A stretch of DNA of 64,000 nucleotides from Pantoea sp. SOD02 (GCF_024707505.1 NZ_CP102604.1:2232001-2296000), one strand, 5' to 3'; counted from the stretch's first letter, positions 8,598-19,064 are shown. Translations and numbers: made by a program. Notes: generated from the sequence alone by a model not told the origin.

Positions 8598-11273
8598 ATG
8601 GCCGTTACTAATGTTGCCGAACTTAATGCACTGGTTGAGCGTGTAAAAAAGGCACAGCGTGAGTATGCTAATTTCAGTCAGGAACAAGTTGATGCCATCT
8701 TCCGCGCTGCCGCACTTGCTGCTGCAGACGCACGAATTCCTCTGGCCAAGCTGGCCGTTGCCGAATCAGGCATGGGTATTGTTGAAGATAAAGTGATCAA
8801 GAACCACTTTGCTTCTGAATACATCTACAACGCTTACAAAGATGAAAAAACCTGCGGTATCCTCGCCACTGATGACACCTTCGGCACCATTACCATTGCT
8901 GAACCGATTGGCCTGATCTGCGGTATCGTTCCAACCACCAACCCAACTTCTACGGCTATTTTCAAAGCGCTGATTAGCCTGAAAACCCGTAATGGCATTA
9001 TCTTCTCGCCACATCCACGTGCGAAAGATGCAACCAATAAAGCCGCAGACATTGTGCTGCAAGCGGCGATTGCGGCGGGTGCACCAAAAGATATTATCGG
9101 CTGGATCGATACCCCTTCTGTCGAGCTTTCTAATCAGTTAATGCATCACCCCGATATAAACCTGATCCTTGCAACCGGCGGTCCGGGCATGGTGAAGGCT
9201 GCATACAGTTCCGGTAAACCGGCAATTGGTGTAGGTGCAGGTAACACGCCAGTCGTGATTGATGAAACAGCGGATATCAAACGCGCCGTCGCGTCTATCC
9301 TGATGTCGAAAACCTTCGATAACGGTGTGATTTGTGCTTCTGAGCAATCCGTGATTGTAGTTGATTCGGCTTATGACGCGGTTCGAGAGCGTTTTGCCAG
9401 CCACGGTGGCTACCTGCTGCAAGGTAAAGAGCTGAAAGCCATTCAGGATATCATTCTGAAGAATGGCGCGTTGAATGCGGCGATTGTAGGCCAGCCAGCG
9501 ACGAAGATTGCCGAATTGGCCGGAATTAGCGTGCCTGCAACTACCAAGATTCTGATCGGTGAAGTGAAACTGGTTGATGAGTCTGAGCCTTTCGCACATG
9601 AAAAACTCTCTCCAACCTTAGCGATGTACCGTGCGAAGGATTACCACGACGCGGTAGATAAAGCTGAAAAACTGGTAACAATGGGCGGTATCGGCCACAC
9701 CTCATGCCTGTATACCGACCAGGATAACCAAATCGAACGCGTGCACTACTTCGGCGACAAAATGAAGACCGCGCGTATTCTGATTAATACACCGGCGTCA
9801 CAAGGCGGTATCGGTGATCTGTACAACTTCAAACTGGCTCCGTCACTGACGCTGGGCTGTGGTTCATGGGGCGGTAACTCCATTTCTGAAAACGTGGGAC
9901 CAAAACATCTCATAAACAAGAAAACCGTGGCCAAGCGAGCTGAGAATATGTTGTGGCATAAACTTCCGAAGTCTATTTACTTCCGTCGTGGCTCACTGCC
10001 GATTGCTCTGGAAGAAGTGGCAACTGACGGTGCCAAACGCGCCTTTATCGTTACCGACCGCTTCCTGTTCAATAACGGCTATGCCGACCAGGTGACTCGC
10101 GTACTGAAATCACACGGTATCGAAACCGAAGTCTTCTTCGAAGTTGAAGCTGACCCAACGCTGAGCATCGTTCGTAAAGGTGCAGAGCAGATGAACAGCT
10201 TTAAACCTGATGTGATTATCGCACTCGGCGGTGGTTCACCGATGGATGCAGCAAAAATTATGTGGGTGATGTACGAACATCCTGAAACGCATTTCGAAGA
10301 GTTGGCACTGCGCTTTATGGACATCCGTAAACGCATCTATAAGTTCCCGAAAATGGGCGTCAAAGCGCGCATGGTTGCCATCACGACCACTTCCGGTACC
10401 GGTTCTGAAGTCACACCATTTGCCGTGGTGACTGATGATGCGACCGGCCAGAAATACCCATTAGCGGATTATGCTCTGACACCAGACATGGCGATTGTTG
10501 ACGCCAACCTGGTGATGGATATGCCGCGTTCACTCTGCGCCTTCGGTGGTCTCGATGCGGTGACGCACTCACTTGAAGCCTACGTTTCCGTATTAGCGAA
10601 CGAGTATTCTGACGGCCAGGCTTTGCAAGCACTGAAACTGCTGAAAGAGAACCTGCCTGCCAGCTATCGCGATGGCGCGAAAAATCCTGTGGCTCGCGAA
10701 CGTGTTCACAATGCAGCGACTATCGCGGGGATTGCGTTCGCTAACGCCTTCCTGGGTGTGTGTCACTCAATGGCGCATAAACTGGGGTCTGAGTTCCATA
10801 TCCCACATGGTCTGGCAAACGCCCTGCTGATTTCAAACGTCATTCGCTACAACGCCAATGACAACCCGACCAAGCAGACGGCTTTCAGCCAGTACGATCG
10901 TCCACAAGCACGTCGTCGTTATGCCGAGATTGCCGACCATCTGGGACTCTCCGCCGCTGGCGACCGTACCGCGCAGAAAATTGAAAAACTGCTCGCCTGG
11001 CTTGAAGAGATGAAAACGCAGTTGGGCATCCCAACCTCTATCCGCGAAGCGGGTGTGCAAGAGGCGGACTTCCTTGCGAAAGTTGACAAGCTGGCTGAGG
11101 ATGCATTCGATGACCAATGTACCGGTGCGAACCCACGCTATCCGCTGATTGCTGAGTTAAAACAAATCATGCTGGATACCTTCTACGGCCGTGAATTCTC
11201 TGAGTCACTGAATGAGAAAGCTGAAGAAGTTAAAGCCGAAGTAAAAGTTGATAAGAAAATGAAGAAAGCGTAA
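8598..11273 (+). CDS. adhE: Bifunctional acetaldehyde-CoA/alcohol dehydrogenase AdhE
   Basis: Converts acetyl-CoA to acetaldehyde and then ethanol with two NADH, recycling NAD during fermentation; the family assembles into cytoplasmic filaments called spirosomes. The 891 residues match the usual length. The N-terminal half is a CoA-acylating aldehyde dehydrogenase with the catalytic Cys in FDNGVICASEQ (near residue 246). The C-terminal half, from about residue 450, is an iron-dependent alcohol dehydrogenase with GGGSPMDAAKIMW and the metal-binding His region (FANAFLGVCHSMAHKLG, FHIPHGLANA). GGAG precedes the ATG. The lysine-rich C-terminal tail is typical. A strong hairpin follows the stop. 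Confidence 0.98.
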   Translation: MAVTNVAELNALVERVKKAQREYANFSQEQVDAIFRAAALAAADARIPLAKLAVAESGMGIVEDKVIKNHFASEYIYNAYKDEKTCGILATDDTFGTITIAEPIGLICGIVPTTNPTSTAIFKALISLKTRNGIIFSPHPRAKDATNKAADIVLQAAIAAGAPKDIIGWIDTPSVELSNQLMHHPDINLILATGGPGMVKAAYSSGKPAIGVGAGNTPVVIDETADIKRAVASILMSKTFDNGVICASEQSVIVVDSAYDAVRERFASHGGYLLQGKELKAIQDIILKNGALNAAIVGQPATKIAELAGISVPATTKILIGEVKLVDESEPFAHEKLSPTLAMYRAKDYHDAVDKAEKLVTMGGIGHTSCLYTDQDNQIERVHYFGDKMKTARILINTPASQGGIGDLYNFKLAPSLTLGCGSWGGNSISENVGPKHLINKKTVAKRAENMLWHKLPKSIYFRRGSLPIALEEVATDGAKRAFIVTDRFLFNNGYADQVTRVLKSHGIETEVFFEVEADPTLSIVRKGAEQMNSFKPDVIIALGGGSPMDAAKIMWVMYEHPETHFEELALRFMDIRKRIYKFPKMGVKARMVAITTTSGTGSEVTPFAVVTDDATGQKYPLADYALTPDMAIVDANLVMDMPRSLCAFGGLDAVTHSLEAYVSVLANEYSDGQALQALKLLKENLPASYRDGAKNPVARERVHNAATIAGIAFANAFLGVCHSMAHKLGSEFHIPHGLANALLISNVIRYNANDNPTKQTAFSQYDRPQARRRYAEIADHLGLSAAGDRTAQKIEKLLAWLEEMKTQLGIPTSIREAGVQEADFLAKVDKLAEDAFDDQCTGANPRYPLIAELKQIMLDTFYGREFSESLNEKAEEVKAEVKVDKKMKKA

Positions 11274-11285
11274 AGCGCTTTAAAC

Positions 11286-11312
11286 AAAAAACCCGCTTCG
11301 GCGGGTTTTTTT
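11286..11312. terminator. Bidirectional terminator between adhE and tdk
   Basis: The stem ACCCGC-TTCG-GCGGGT (11291-11306) has an A run before it and a T run after it. It can therefore terminate both adhE (plus) and the convergent tdk (minus). Confidence 0.9.
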
Positions 11313-11328
11313 ATGGCTTGCTGAGCAG

Positions 11329-11949
11329 TTAACCCTGCGGGGATTGTGAGCCGTAAATCGCCTGAAGGGAACCTTCATCAATCGCCTGCTTATAATGTTT
11401 ACGGCAGACCGATATATAGCGCTCATTGCCACCAATCACCACCTGCTCGCCTTCGCTAAAGGGTTTACCCTTTGCATCGAGACGAAGGACCATGCTGGCT
11501 TTTCTGCCACAATGGCAGATGGTTTTAAGCTCAACCAGCTTATCCGCCCATGCCAGCAAATATTGGCTGCCTACAAACAGCTCTCCACGGAAATCCGTGC
11601 GCAAGCCATAGCAAAGCACCGGAATATCCAGATTGTCGACAACATCAGATAACGCTTTCACCTGTTCGCGCGTGAGGAACTGGCTTTCATCGACTAACAC
11701 ACAATGCACGGGTTGCTTCGCATGTTCTGCCGCTATTTCCTCATCGAGCCTTGTCTCATCGTTATATAAAAATGCAGGAGACGAAAGACCGATGCGTGAA
11801 CTGACTTTGCCTGCACCAAAGCGGTTATCGATCTCGGCGGTATAAACCAGCGATCGCATCCCGCGCTCGTGGTAATTATAAGAAGATTGCAGCAAAGCCG
11901 TTGATTTACCCGCATTCATCGCAGAGTAATAAAAATAAAGTTGAGCCAT
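11329..11949 (-). CDS. tdk: Thymidine kinase
   Basis: Phosphorylates thymidine and deoxyuridine with ATP in pyrimidine salvage. It is a type II thymidine kinase of 206 residues. The P-loop SAMNAGKST lies at about residues 9-17, the Walker B-like VLVDESQF near 85-92, the lasso region with the thymidine-binding segment further on, and the structural zinc cysteines in CHCGRK and VCRKHY. It is convergent with adhE and divergent from hns, as in E. coli. Confidence 0.97.
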   Translation of the reverse strand: MAQLYFYYSAMNAGKSTALLQSSYNYHERGMRSLVYTAEIDNRFGAGKVSSRIGLSSPAFLYNDETRLDEEIAAEHAKQPVHCVLVDESQFLTREQVKALSDVVDNLDIPVLCYGLRTDFRGELFVGSQYLLAWADKLVELKTICHCGRKASMVLRLDAKGKPFSEGEQVVIGGNERYISVCRKHYKQAIDEGSLQAIYGSQSPQG

Positions 11950-12361
11950 TAGAAAATCTCATCGTAGCCTATATCTGTTGCGCCGCAGTTTACCATAAAG
12001 CTGTATACCTGTAGCGATGCATTATTTTTATCATTTGCTCAAATTAACATCACCATCAAGATGGATATCACTGCGCCCAAAAAAGAGAGCACGTTTTGAC
12101 AAAGTAGCGATTAAGCCGATATTTCATTCGTTTTAATTAAAGCCGAAGCGTCAGGATTAGCGTGGGCTAAGCGTTCAGCCTACTAAGCCAGTTAAAAAAG
12201 ATTGCCAGATAAGTAAATATATTCTGAATAGCGTTATAAAATCGCACTCCTTTTTTATTTTTACGTTTTGCTTTTAAATCCGGCTATTGCAGTTATTTTT
12301 TTGCACCACTATTATGAGTCGGCAGAACAACCTCCATTTATTATATTTTGAGATTAGGACA
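11950..12361. other. tdk/hns divergent intergenic region
   Basis: A 412-bp AT-rich stretch holding the divergent promoters of tdk and hns. There are A/T tracts around 12075-12085 and 12245-12300, as expected for a curved, H-NS-autoregulated promoter, but I cannot place a firm -35/-10 by eye. An AGGA ribosome site lies just before the hns ATG. No small gene is apparent. Confidence 0.55.
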
Positions 12362-12769
12362 ATGAGCGAAGCACTTAAAATTCTTAATAATATCCGTACA
12401 TTGCGCGCACAGGCTCGGGAATGCTCTCTGGAAACATTGGAAGAGATGCTGGAAAAACTCGAAGTTGTGGTCAATGAGCGTCGTGAAGATGATACTCATG
12501 CACAAGCGGAAAATGCAGAGCGCACACGCAAGCTTGAACAATATCGCGAGATGCTGATTGCCGATGGCATCGACCCAAATGAGCTATTGCAGGCATTATC
12601 TGAAACAAAAGTTCCGGGTAAAGCCAAGCGTGCTGCGCGCCCCGCTAAATATTCTTACGTTGATGAAAACGGTGAAAACCGCACCTGGACTGGCCAGGGC
12701 CGCACGCCTGCTGTGATTAAAAAAGCAATTGAAGAACAAGGTAAACAACTGGACGATTTCCTACTGTAA
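12362..12769 (+). CDS. hns: Histone-like nucleoid-structuring protein H-NS
   Basis: Global silencer that binds AT-rich and curved DNA and forms filaments. The 135 residues begin with the oligomerisation helices ([20 protein letters not shown]), continue with a charged linker, and end with the DNA-binding domain containing [18 protein letters not shown], whose QGR motif inserts into the minor groove. I start at the ATG at 12362, which has an AGGA site. An upstream extension of 25 residues is possible but AT-rich and unlike the family. A strong terminator follows. Regulation by H-NS itself is expected. Confidence 0.97.
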   Translation: MSEALKILNNIRTLRAQARECSLETLEEMLEKLEVVVNERREDDTHAQAENAERTRKLEQYREMLIADGIDPNELLQALSETKVPGKAKRAARPAKYSYVDENGENRTWTGQGRTPAVIKKAIEEQGKQLDDFLL

Positions 12770-12826
12770 TCATTCCAGCGCTCAGAATTGTAATTAGTTC
12801 ACCACTAATTCACTTTGACCAGGTAA

Positions 12827-12855
12827 GAAAAAGGAAGCCAATGGCTTCCTTTTTT
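12827..12855. terminator. Bidirectional terminator between hns and uge
   Basis: GGAAGCC-AAT-GGCTTCC (12833-12849) is flanked by an A run and six T residues, so it fits termination of both convergent genes. Confidence 0.9.
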
Positions 12856-12864
12856 AATGCTTAA

Positions 12865-13872
12865 TTATTGTTGATAGAAGCGGCGATACCAATCAACAAA
12901 ATGCTGCACACCCTGCTCAACGCTAGTTTGAGGACGGAAATTGATCGCCTGATACAGAGGTTGTGTATCAGCGCTGGTACCCAGCACGTCGCCGGGTTGC
13001 ATTGGCAGCATATTTTTCTTCGCTTCAATGCCCAATGCTTTTTCCAGCGACTCAATATAGGTCATTAAGCTGGTCGGCTGGCTATTGCCGATGTTGTAAA
13101 CGCGATAAGGTGCCGAACTGCTTGCAGGCGAACCAGCTTCAACTGTCCAGCTATCATCCGGTTGAGGAATTACATCCTGCAAACGTACGATCGCTTCTGC
13201 AATGTCATCAATATAAGTGAAGTCACGCGTCATTTGTCCGTTGTTATAAACGTCAATTTGTTCACCCGCTAACATCGCGCGGGTAAATTTGAACAGCGCC
13301 ATATCCGGACGGCCCCACGGACCATAAACGGTGAAAAAGCGTAATCCTGTAGTGGGCAATTGATAAAGATGTGAATAGGTATGCGACATCAATTCGTTAG
13401 CTTTTTTAGTGGCCGCATAGAGTGAAACCGGATGGTCAACGGAATCGTCTGTTGAAAAAGGCATTTTGCGATTCAGGCCATAAACTGAACTTGATGAGGC
13501 ATAAAGAAGGTGGCCGATTTTATGATGGCGGCAGCCTTCAAGAATATTGAGATGACCGATTAAATTTGCTTCGGCATAAGCATGGGGATTTTCGATCGAA
13601 TAACGTACGCCAGCCTGAGCGCCCAAATGAATAACGCGTTCAAACGCATGCTCAGCGAATAAAGAAGAAATGGCCTGGCGATCCGCCAGGTCCATTTTTA
13701 CGAAAATAAAATCAGAATGTTGTGTGTTCTGGTCTAAACGGGCCTGCTTAAGGCTAACATCATAATAGTCATTCAGGTTATCGATACCGACAACCTGGTG
13801 ACCAGCGGCCAGCAAGCGCTGACTGACGTGAAATCCAATAAAACCTGCCGCGCCGGTGACCAGAAACTTCAT
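12865..13872 (-). CDS. uge: UDP-glucuronate 4-epimerase (Uge type)
   Basis: NAD-dependent short-chain dehydrogenase/epimerase expected to interconvert UDP-glucuronate and UDP-galacturonate for capsule or LPS. The Rossmann motif TGAAGFIG is at residues 6-13. The catalytic Tyr-Lys pair is in SLYAATKKAN, with the preceding YASSSSVYG. The 335 residues are very close to my recollection of Klebsiella Uge, including DYYDVSLKQARL and NRKMPFSTDDSVDHPVSLYA. It starts 10 bp downstream of ugd, which makes its substrate. This gene and ugd are absent from the equivalent position in E. coli K-12, where hns and galU are neighbours. Confidence 0.88.
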   Translation of the reverse strand: MKFLVTGAAGFIGFHVSQRLLAAGHQVVGIDNLNDYYDVSLKQARLDQNTQHSDFIFVKMDLADRQAISSLFAEHAFERVIHLGAQAGVRYSIENPHAYAEANLIGHLNILEGCRHHKIGHLLYASSSSVYGLNRKMPFSTDDSVDHPVSLYAATKKANELMSHTYSHLYQLPTTGLRFFTVYGPWGRPDMALFKFTRAMLAGEQIDVYNNGQMTRDFTYIDDIAEAIVRLQDVIPQPDDSWTVEAGSPASSSAPYRVYNIGNSQPTSLMTYIESLEKALGIEAKKNMLPMQPGDVLGTSADTQPLYQAINFRPQTSVEQGVQHFVDWYRRFYQQ

Positions 13873-13882
13873 ACATCCCTCA

Positions 13883-15226
13883 TTATTCTACGATTTTAAT
13901 TGATGCTCCGCGGCCGATTGCATAGTACGTGAAACCGCGCTTGCTGATACGCTCTGGATCATACAGGTTACGACCATCAAAAATCACGGGTTCTTTTAAC
14001 GCACTTTTGATGACGTCAAAATCTGGTGCACGGAAGTTTTGCCATTCAGTACAGATAACTAAGCCATCCGCACCCTGCAGCGCTGCTTCTTTGGTGCCCA
14101 TCAACTTCAGATCGTTACGATGACCATAAACGCGTTGCGCTTCGTCCATCGCTTCTGGGTCAAACGCCTGAACCGTTGCACCGGCTTCCCACAGTGTTTC
14201 CATCAGCACGCGGCTGGAGGCTTCACGCATGTCGTCAGTGTTCGGTTTGAACGCCAATCCCCACAAAGCAAAGGTTTTGCCGCGCAGATCGTCGCCAAAA
14301 TGACGCTTAATAAAGGTTGGCAGCTTGTTCTTCTGCGAATCGTTAACGTCTTCAACCGCCTGCAACAGACGCGGAGTGTAACCAATTGACTCAGCAGTAC
14401 GAATCAGTGCCTGCACGTCTTTCGGGAAACAAGAACCACCATAGCCGCAGCCAGGATAGATGAAGTGATAACCGATACGTGAATCTGAACCGATACCCTG
14501 GCGAACCTTCTCAACGTCGGCTCCCAGACGTTCTGCCAGGTTAGAGATCTCGTTCATGAAGCTGATTTTGGTTGCCAGCATGCAGTTAGCCGCATATTTG
14601 GTCAGCTCTGCACTGCGGATATCCATCAAAATCATACGATCATGATTACGGTTGAACGGCTCATACAGCTCGCGTAGCAGCTCAACCACTTCATCATTAT
14701 CGGTACCGACAACGATACGCTCAGGACGCATACAGTCATTAACTGCTGCACCTTCCTTGAGGAATTCCGGGTTTGAAACCACGTCAAAGGCGATGTTCAC
14801 ATCACGCTTTTGCAAAGTTTCAGTCATCACCGCACGAACGCGATCCGCTGTACCTACGGGTACAGTTGATTTGTCGATAACAACTTTGTGATCGTTCATG
14901 TGCTGCGCGATTGTGCGCGCAACAGCTGTCACATATTTCAGATCGGCAGAACCGTCTTCATCCGGTGGCGTACCCACGGCGATAAACTGCATCACGCCAT
15001 GATTAACGCCCTCTTCCGCATTCGTGCTGAACTTCAGGCGACCCGACTCATAATTGGACATAACGAGTGGCGTCAGGCCCGGTTCAAAGATCGGAATATT
15101 GCCTTTCTTTAAGTTCTCGACTTTCTTTTCGTCGACATCAATACAGAGAACGTCATGTCCGACTTCGGCCAACACCGCAGCCTGAACCAGACCGACATAG
15201 CCGATACCAAATACAGTGACTTTCAT
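13883..15226 (-). CDS. ugd: UDP-glucose 6-dehydrogenase
   Basis: Oxidises UDP-glucose twice with NAD to UDP-glucuronate. The N-terminal Rossmann motif is GIGYVGL (residues 7-13), and the catalytic Cys is in [12 protein letters not shown] (near residue 260). It has 447 residues, longer than the 388-residue E. coli K-12 enzyme, so it belongs to the longer subgroup and may have a separate history. It lies between galU (makes the substrate) and uge (uses the product), with 23- and 10-bp gaps, a metabolic operon. An AGGATAA ribosome site precedes the ATG. Confidence 0.96.
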   Translation of the reverse strand: MKVTVFGIGYVGLVQAAVLAEVGHDVLCIDVDEKKVENLKKGNIPIFEPGLTPLVMSNYESGRLKFSTNAEEGVNHGVMQFIAVGTPPDEDGSADLKYVTAVARTIAQHMNDHKVVIDKSTVPVGTADRVRAVMTETLQKRDVNIAFDVVSNPEFLKEGAAVNDCMRPERIVVGTDNDEVVELLRELYEPFNRNHDRMILMDIRSAELTKYAANCMLATKISFMNEISNLAERLGADVEKVRQGIGSDSRIGYHFIYPGCGYGGSCFPKDVQALIRTAESIGYTPRLLQAVEDVNDSQKNKLPTFIKRHFGDDLRGKTFALWGLAFKPNTDDMREASSRVLMETLWEAGATVQAFDPEAMDEAQRVYGHRNDLKLMGTKEAALQGADGLVICTEWQNFRAPDFDVIKSALKEPVIFDGRNLYDPERISKRGFTYYAIGRGASIKIVE

Positions 15227-15249
15227 TGAATTATCCTGTGTTTATTGAG

Positions 15250-16158
15250 TTACTTTTTGTTGCCTACCGCGCCTTCGAGCCACTGAGTGAAATCTTTACC
15301 CAGGACTGGATGGCGAACGCCGTACTCAACAAACGCTTGCATGTAACCCAGTTTGTTACCGCAGTCATGGCTAACACCGTTCAGGTGATAAGCTTCAACG
15401 GTCTCTTTTTCCATCAGCATCGCAATGGAGTCAGTCAGCTGAACTTCGCCACCTGCACCTGGAGGTGTTTTCGCCAGCAGTGGCCAGATTTCAGCAGACA
15501 GCACGTAACGACCAACAACGGCCAGGTTTGATGGGGCTTCAGAAGCTTTAGGCTTCTCAACCACGCCAACCATTGGCGCGCTCTGACCTGCAGAGAGATC
15601 AGCACCCTGGCAGTCAACCACACCGTAAGCGGTTACATCCGCAACTGGCTCAACCATGATCTGGCTGCGGCCGCTCTCTTCGTAGCGCGCCAGCATCTCT
15701 GCCAGGTTGTCTTTGGTTGGGTCAGATTCGTATTCATCGATGATTACGTCTGGCAGGATTACGGCGAATGGCTCATCACCAATCAGCGGATGTGCACACA
15801 TTACTGCGTGGCCCAGACCTTTCGCGATACCCTGACGAACCTGCATGATGGTGACGTGTGGAGGGCAGATTGACTGGATTTCATCCAGCAGCTGACGCTT
15901 AACACGTTTTTCCAGCATAGATTCCAGCTCAAAACTGGTATCAAAGTGGTTTTCGATGGCGTTTTTAGAAGAGTGTGTAACCAGCACAATCTCGTTAATG
16001 CCTGCTGCAATGCACTCATTTACGACATACTGGATCAACGGCTTATCGACCAGCGGTAACATCTCTTTTGGAATAGCTTTGGTCGCAGGCAGCATACGCG
16101 TGCCGAGGCCTGCAACTGGGATTACCGCTTTTTTAACTTTAGTCTTATAGGCAGACAT
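15250..16158 (-). CDS. galU: UTP-glucose-1-phosphate uridylyltransferase GalU
   Basis: Makes UDP-glucose from UTP and glucose-1-phosphate, the entry point for LPS core, exopolysaccharide, trehalose and the Ugd/Uge branch. The nucleotidyltransferase signature [17 protein letters not shown] lies near residues 18-34, with further conserved segments [15 protein letters not shown] and [14 protein letters not shown]. The ATG at 16158 ([10 protein letters not shown], 302 residues as in E. coli) is preceded by AGAGG; the TTG one codon earlier is not needed. It heads the galU-ugd-uge set. Confidence 0.97.
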   Translation of the reverse strand: MSAYKTKVKKAVIPVAGLGTRMLPATKAIPKEMLPLVDKPLIQYVVNECIAAGINEIVLVTHSSKNAIENHFDTSFELESMLEKRVKRQLLDEIQSICPPHVTIMQVRQGIAKGLGHAVMCAHPLIGDEPFAVILPDVIIDEYESDPTKDNLAEMLARYEESGRSQIMVEPVADVTAYGVVDCQGADLSAGQSAPMVGVVEKPKASEAPSNLAVVGRYVLSAEIWPLLAKTPPGAGGEVQLTDSIAMLMEKETVEAYHLNGVSHDCGNKLGYMQAFVEYGVRHPVLGKDFTQWLEGAVGNKK

Positions 16159-16351
16159 CAAAATACCTCTCTTAATAGGCCGTTCAAGTTAATACTTGAT
16201 ATGTCAGTTTAAAAACGAAATGAGTATATCAGTTACTATCAGGTGGATTTATCCTGGAAGAAGTTAATCCACGGAATTTAGGACTATTACCCAAGTGTAA
16301 AGCTTGCCCCTGGTCCTGTCTTCAACCCGTGGAAAATTTAAATCCGACTGG

Positions 16352-17368
16352 TCATTCTTCAGCTGATAGCATCAAACGTAGCCTGCCCCCAGCGCCCCAA
16401 ATATGGCACTGCCAGGCGTCGGCACGTTGACTGATTTGATTGAGATGGGTGCTGCCCATAGTACCAAGTGGCACACCATTACTGAGTTGGATTTGATGAG
16501 TATTGATATGCAATGTAGCGTTGAGTCCTGCTGAAACCAGGATCAGATTTTTCAACTGGCGGTGGTAATAGCCCACCAGCAACGGGAACTGACCGCTGAG
16601 ATTGGCTTGCCGCAACAGCATGTTGACCTGCCGTAGCAACCCATTTAATTCAGGCAATCGCTGCTTCTGGCCGGAGAGTTGCTCCTGCAGCAAGCCATTA
16701 AACAGCGCGCGCAGTAACAGCGCGGCTAACACGCCATTATCACCAGCGCGTGTCACATCAAGGCAATAGAATGCCAAATCGTTATCAGACAGCGCCGCGA
16801 TATCCAGCACTAAGCCCGGCTGTTCCGCCATGGTGAGCTGGCGGTAATTGATTCGGCAATTGGCGATGGTTTGCTGTACCGGCGGCTGAAGCTGTTTAAG
16901 TAATTTAGAGGCCGCCAGCGGATCGCTGACCAGCGCATCCCAATCCTGAAATAGCTGCTCATCCTCCTCCACTTTGGAGGTAAACATTGAGGGATAGAGA
17001 CACTCAAACACCGCTTCACGGAAACGTTCAAGATTTTTGAGCGGTTTGAGCAGCACATCCTGCACGCCCAAACGCAACACATGGGCGATATCCGCCATAT
17101 TTTGTGTGGCGGAGATAATCAGAATGGGCACATTGTTGCCGCGAGTGCGAAGACGCTCAACGAACGGGATACCGCCCATACGCGGCATTTCAAGATCGCA
17201 AATAACCAGATCCACTGACTGCGCCGACAACAATGTTAAGCCATCAACGCCATCTCCCGCCTCAAGCGTACTGGCGCCCAAGCTGGTTAATAAATTGTCT
17301 ATCAATGAACGGAAAACGACCTCATCTTCGACAATGAGTATCTTTTTGCCGATTAGCGGTTTTTCCAT
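16352..17368 (-). CDS. rssB: Two-component response regulator / RpoS adaptor RssB
   Basis: Delivers the stationary-phase sigma factor RpoS to ClpXP for degradation. The N-terminal receiver domain (about 1-125) has the acidic pair ED at 15-16 and the phosphoacceptor Asp58 in LVICDLEMPRMGG; the lysine is in VLLKPLKNL. The C-terminal half (about 150-338) is a PP2C-like pseudophosphatase domain. The length of 338 is standard. It follows rssA on the same strand with a gap of about 100 bp, as in E. coli. Anti-adaptors (Ira proteins) are not encoded in the window. Confidence 0.95.
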   Translation of the reverse strand: MEKPLIGKKILIVEDEVVFRSLIDNLLTSLGASTLEAGDGVDGLTLLSAQSVDLVICDLEMPRMGGIPFVERLRTRGNNVPILIISATQNMADIAHVLRLGVQDVLLKPLKNLERFREAVFECLYPSMFTSKVEEDEQLFQDWDALVSDPLAASKLLKQLQPPVQQTIANCRINYRQLTMAEQPGLVLDIAALSDNDLAFYCLDVTRAGDNGVLAALLLRALFNGLLQEQLSGQKQRLPELNGLLRQVNMLLRQANLSGQFPLLVGYYHRQLKNLILVSAGLNATLHINTHQIQLSNGVPLGTMGSTHLNQISQRADAWQCHIWGAGGRLRLMLSAEE

Positions 17369-17470
17369 TCTCTCCCCCTGCGTACCAGATAATTCAATAG
17401 TGGTTCATAAAATGCAGTTGCGCCTTTCAGAATTGGCTGAAGTAGCAACACCTGTGAATGAACAACCTGA

Positions 17471-18376
17471 CTATCTGCCACGGACCAGCGGTAATAGTTC
17501 ATCCATTTTTTTCTCAACGGCGGCCTTGCCAGCCGCGATGGCTTCTTCTGCACGATGGAAGTCCAGTGTGGAAATTTGTGGACAAAACGGCTGAATCAGC
17601 ACATCCGGCGGATCGCCCGCCATGCGGTTACGTTTCAGGCGATTTTCCAGAACCTGGATGGATGTCGACATAATCTCCATCGCACCCGGCGTTTGATTAG
17701 CACGGCGTTGCGTCAGGCCAATCAGGCGTTGACGCAGTTTTTTTCCCCAGCTCAGCGCTTCAACTGCCGCCGCCTCTTCACCGCTTTGCGGCGTGACTGA
17801 CAATAGATCTTGCTGCATCAGGTGTGCGTCATGCTGTAAATCCACGGCGATAACGATGTCAGCACCTAATGCGCGGGTTAATGAGATCGGTACAGGATTC
17901 ACCACCGCACCGTCCACCAACCAATATCCATTGTAAGCGATGGGTGGTAATAAGCCTGGCATACTACAGGACGCACGCACAGCTTGATGCAAATCGCCCT
18001 CGGTTAACCACACTTCACGTCCGGTACTCAGGTTGGTTGCCACCACGCCAAACGGCTTGTCGCACTCATCGATCAGATCGTTAGGAATCAGCTGGCGAAT
18101 ATGACTAAACACCCTATCGCCGCGCAGTAGACCGCCGCGCTGCCACGAAAGATCCATCAGTCGGATGACGTCCCAGTAACGGAATGCGCTTACCCATTTT
18201 TCCATCACGCCCAGCCGTCCATTCACGTAAGCCGAGCCGACCAACGCGCCAACAGAACATCCCGCCACCACATCGATTTCAATCCCCGCGCGTTCCAGCG
18301 CATTGATCACGCCGATATGCGACCAACCTTTGGCAGCACCTGAACCTAGTGCCAGCCCGATTCTGACTTTTCTCAT
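17471..18376 (-). CDS. rssA: Patatin-like phospholipase family protein RssA
   Basis: Patatin-domain protein with the predicted oxyanion motif GLALGSGAAKG at the start, the nucleophile Ser41 in GCSVG and the catalytic Asp in the DGA of YWLVDGAVVNP. Family members are lipid acyl hydrolases; the cellular role of RssA is not established even in E. coli. It has 301 residues, with a GAGGTGAG ribosome site just before the ATG. It lies upstream of rssB and is divergent from ychJ. Confidence 0.94.
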   Translation of the reverse strand: MRKVRIGLALGSGAAKGWSHIGVINALERAGIEIDVVAGCSVGALVGSAYVNGRLGVMEKWVSAFRYWDVIRLMDLSWQRGGLLRGDRVFSHIRQLIPNDLIDECDKPFGVVATNLSTGREVWLTEGDLHQAVRASCSMPGLLPPIAYNGYWLVDGAVVNPVPISLTRALGADIVIAVDLQHDAHLMQQDLLSVTPQSGEEAAAVEALSWGKKLRQRLIGLTQRRANQTPGAMEIMSTSIQVLENRLKRNRMAGDPPDVLIQPFCPQISTLDFHRAEEAIAAGKAAVEKKMDELLPLVRGR

Positions 18377-18472
18377 CTCACCTCATGATTGGCATGGTAC
18401 GTAGCATCACGCCTGACAGTCGGCTACCATAGCGCACGCTTTAATTTACTTTAATCACTTCCAGGAGATGAC

Positions 18473-18928
18473 GTGTCTGAAAAGTGCCCTTGCTGCAGCG
18501 GAAAGGAGTATAGCCTATGTTGCCAACCCTTTCTGAATGGCCAAACGAACCCGTCCAGCGCGGAGCAATTGATGCGCTCACGCTATACCGCCTACGTCGT
18601 GAAAGATGCCGCGTGGCTGGCAAAAACCTGGCACTCCAGTAAACGCGTGGCTGACCTTGAGACGTTATTATCCGAAAGTTTTAGCGGTACTGAATGGCTG
18701 GGCTTGAATGTAACTCGTTGTAATCATGGAAGCCACGAGAATGAAGCCTTCGTGACGTTTTTTGCGCGTTACCTCGAAAAAGGCCGCACTTCAGCCATCT
18801 ATGAATGTTCGCGCTTTCTTCGCGAGGATCAACGCTGGTACTATGTCGACGGAACAACGCCTGAGTTGGGACGTAACGATCGCTGTCCTTGTGGCGCCGA
18901 TAAAAAATACAAAAAATGTTGTGGTTAA
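18473..18928 (+). CDS. ychJ: YchJ family protein with two SEC-C-type motifs
   Basis: Small protein of 151 residues (UPF0225) with a cysteine motif at each end: CPCCSGKEYSLCC at residues 4-16 and CPCGADKKYKKCCG at the C-terminus. These match the SEC-C zinc motif known from SecA and related adaptors. The middle is an NTF2-like fold in the family. The start is a GTG five bases after AGGAG; an ATG at 18468 is out of frame. No specific function is established. It is convergent with nothing; an ERIC repeat and purU follow. Confidence 0.92.
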   Translation: MSEKCPCCSGKEYSLCCQPFLNGQTNPSSAEQLMRSRYTAYVVKDAAWLAKTWHSSKRVADLETLLSESFSGTEWLGLNVTRCNHGSHENEAFVTFFARYLEKGRTSAIYECSRFLREDQRWYYVDGTTPELGRNDRCPCGADKKYKKCCG

Positions 18929-18937
18929 TCTGGACAG

Positions 18938-19064
18938 ATAGACCCTAAATAATTTGAGTTGCAGCAAGGCGGCAAGTATGTGAATTCCCAGGAGCTTACA
19001 AAAGTAAGTGACTGGGGTGAGCATGCGCAGCCAACGCAGCTGCAGCGCAAAGTATGACGGGTAT
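18938..19064. repeat. ERIC element (enterobacterial repetitive intergenic consensus)
   Basis: A 127-bp imperfect palindrome, the classic ERIC length. It contains the conserved core with CCCAGGAGCTTACA, then AAGTAAGTGACTGGGGTGAGC, and ends in GACGGGTAT, which mirrors the left end. It sits entirely in the gap between ychJ and purU and would be transcribed as part of the purU leader. Confidence 0.93.
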
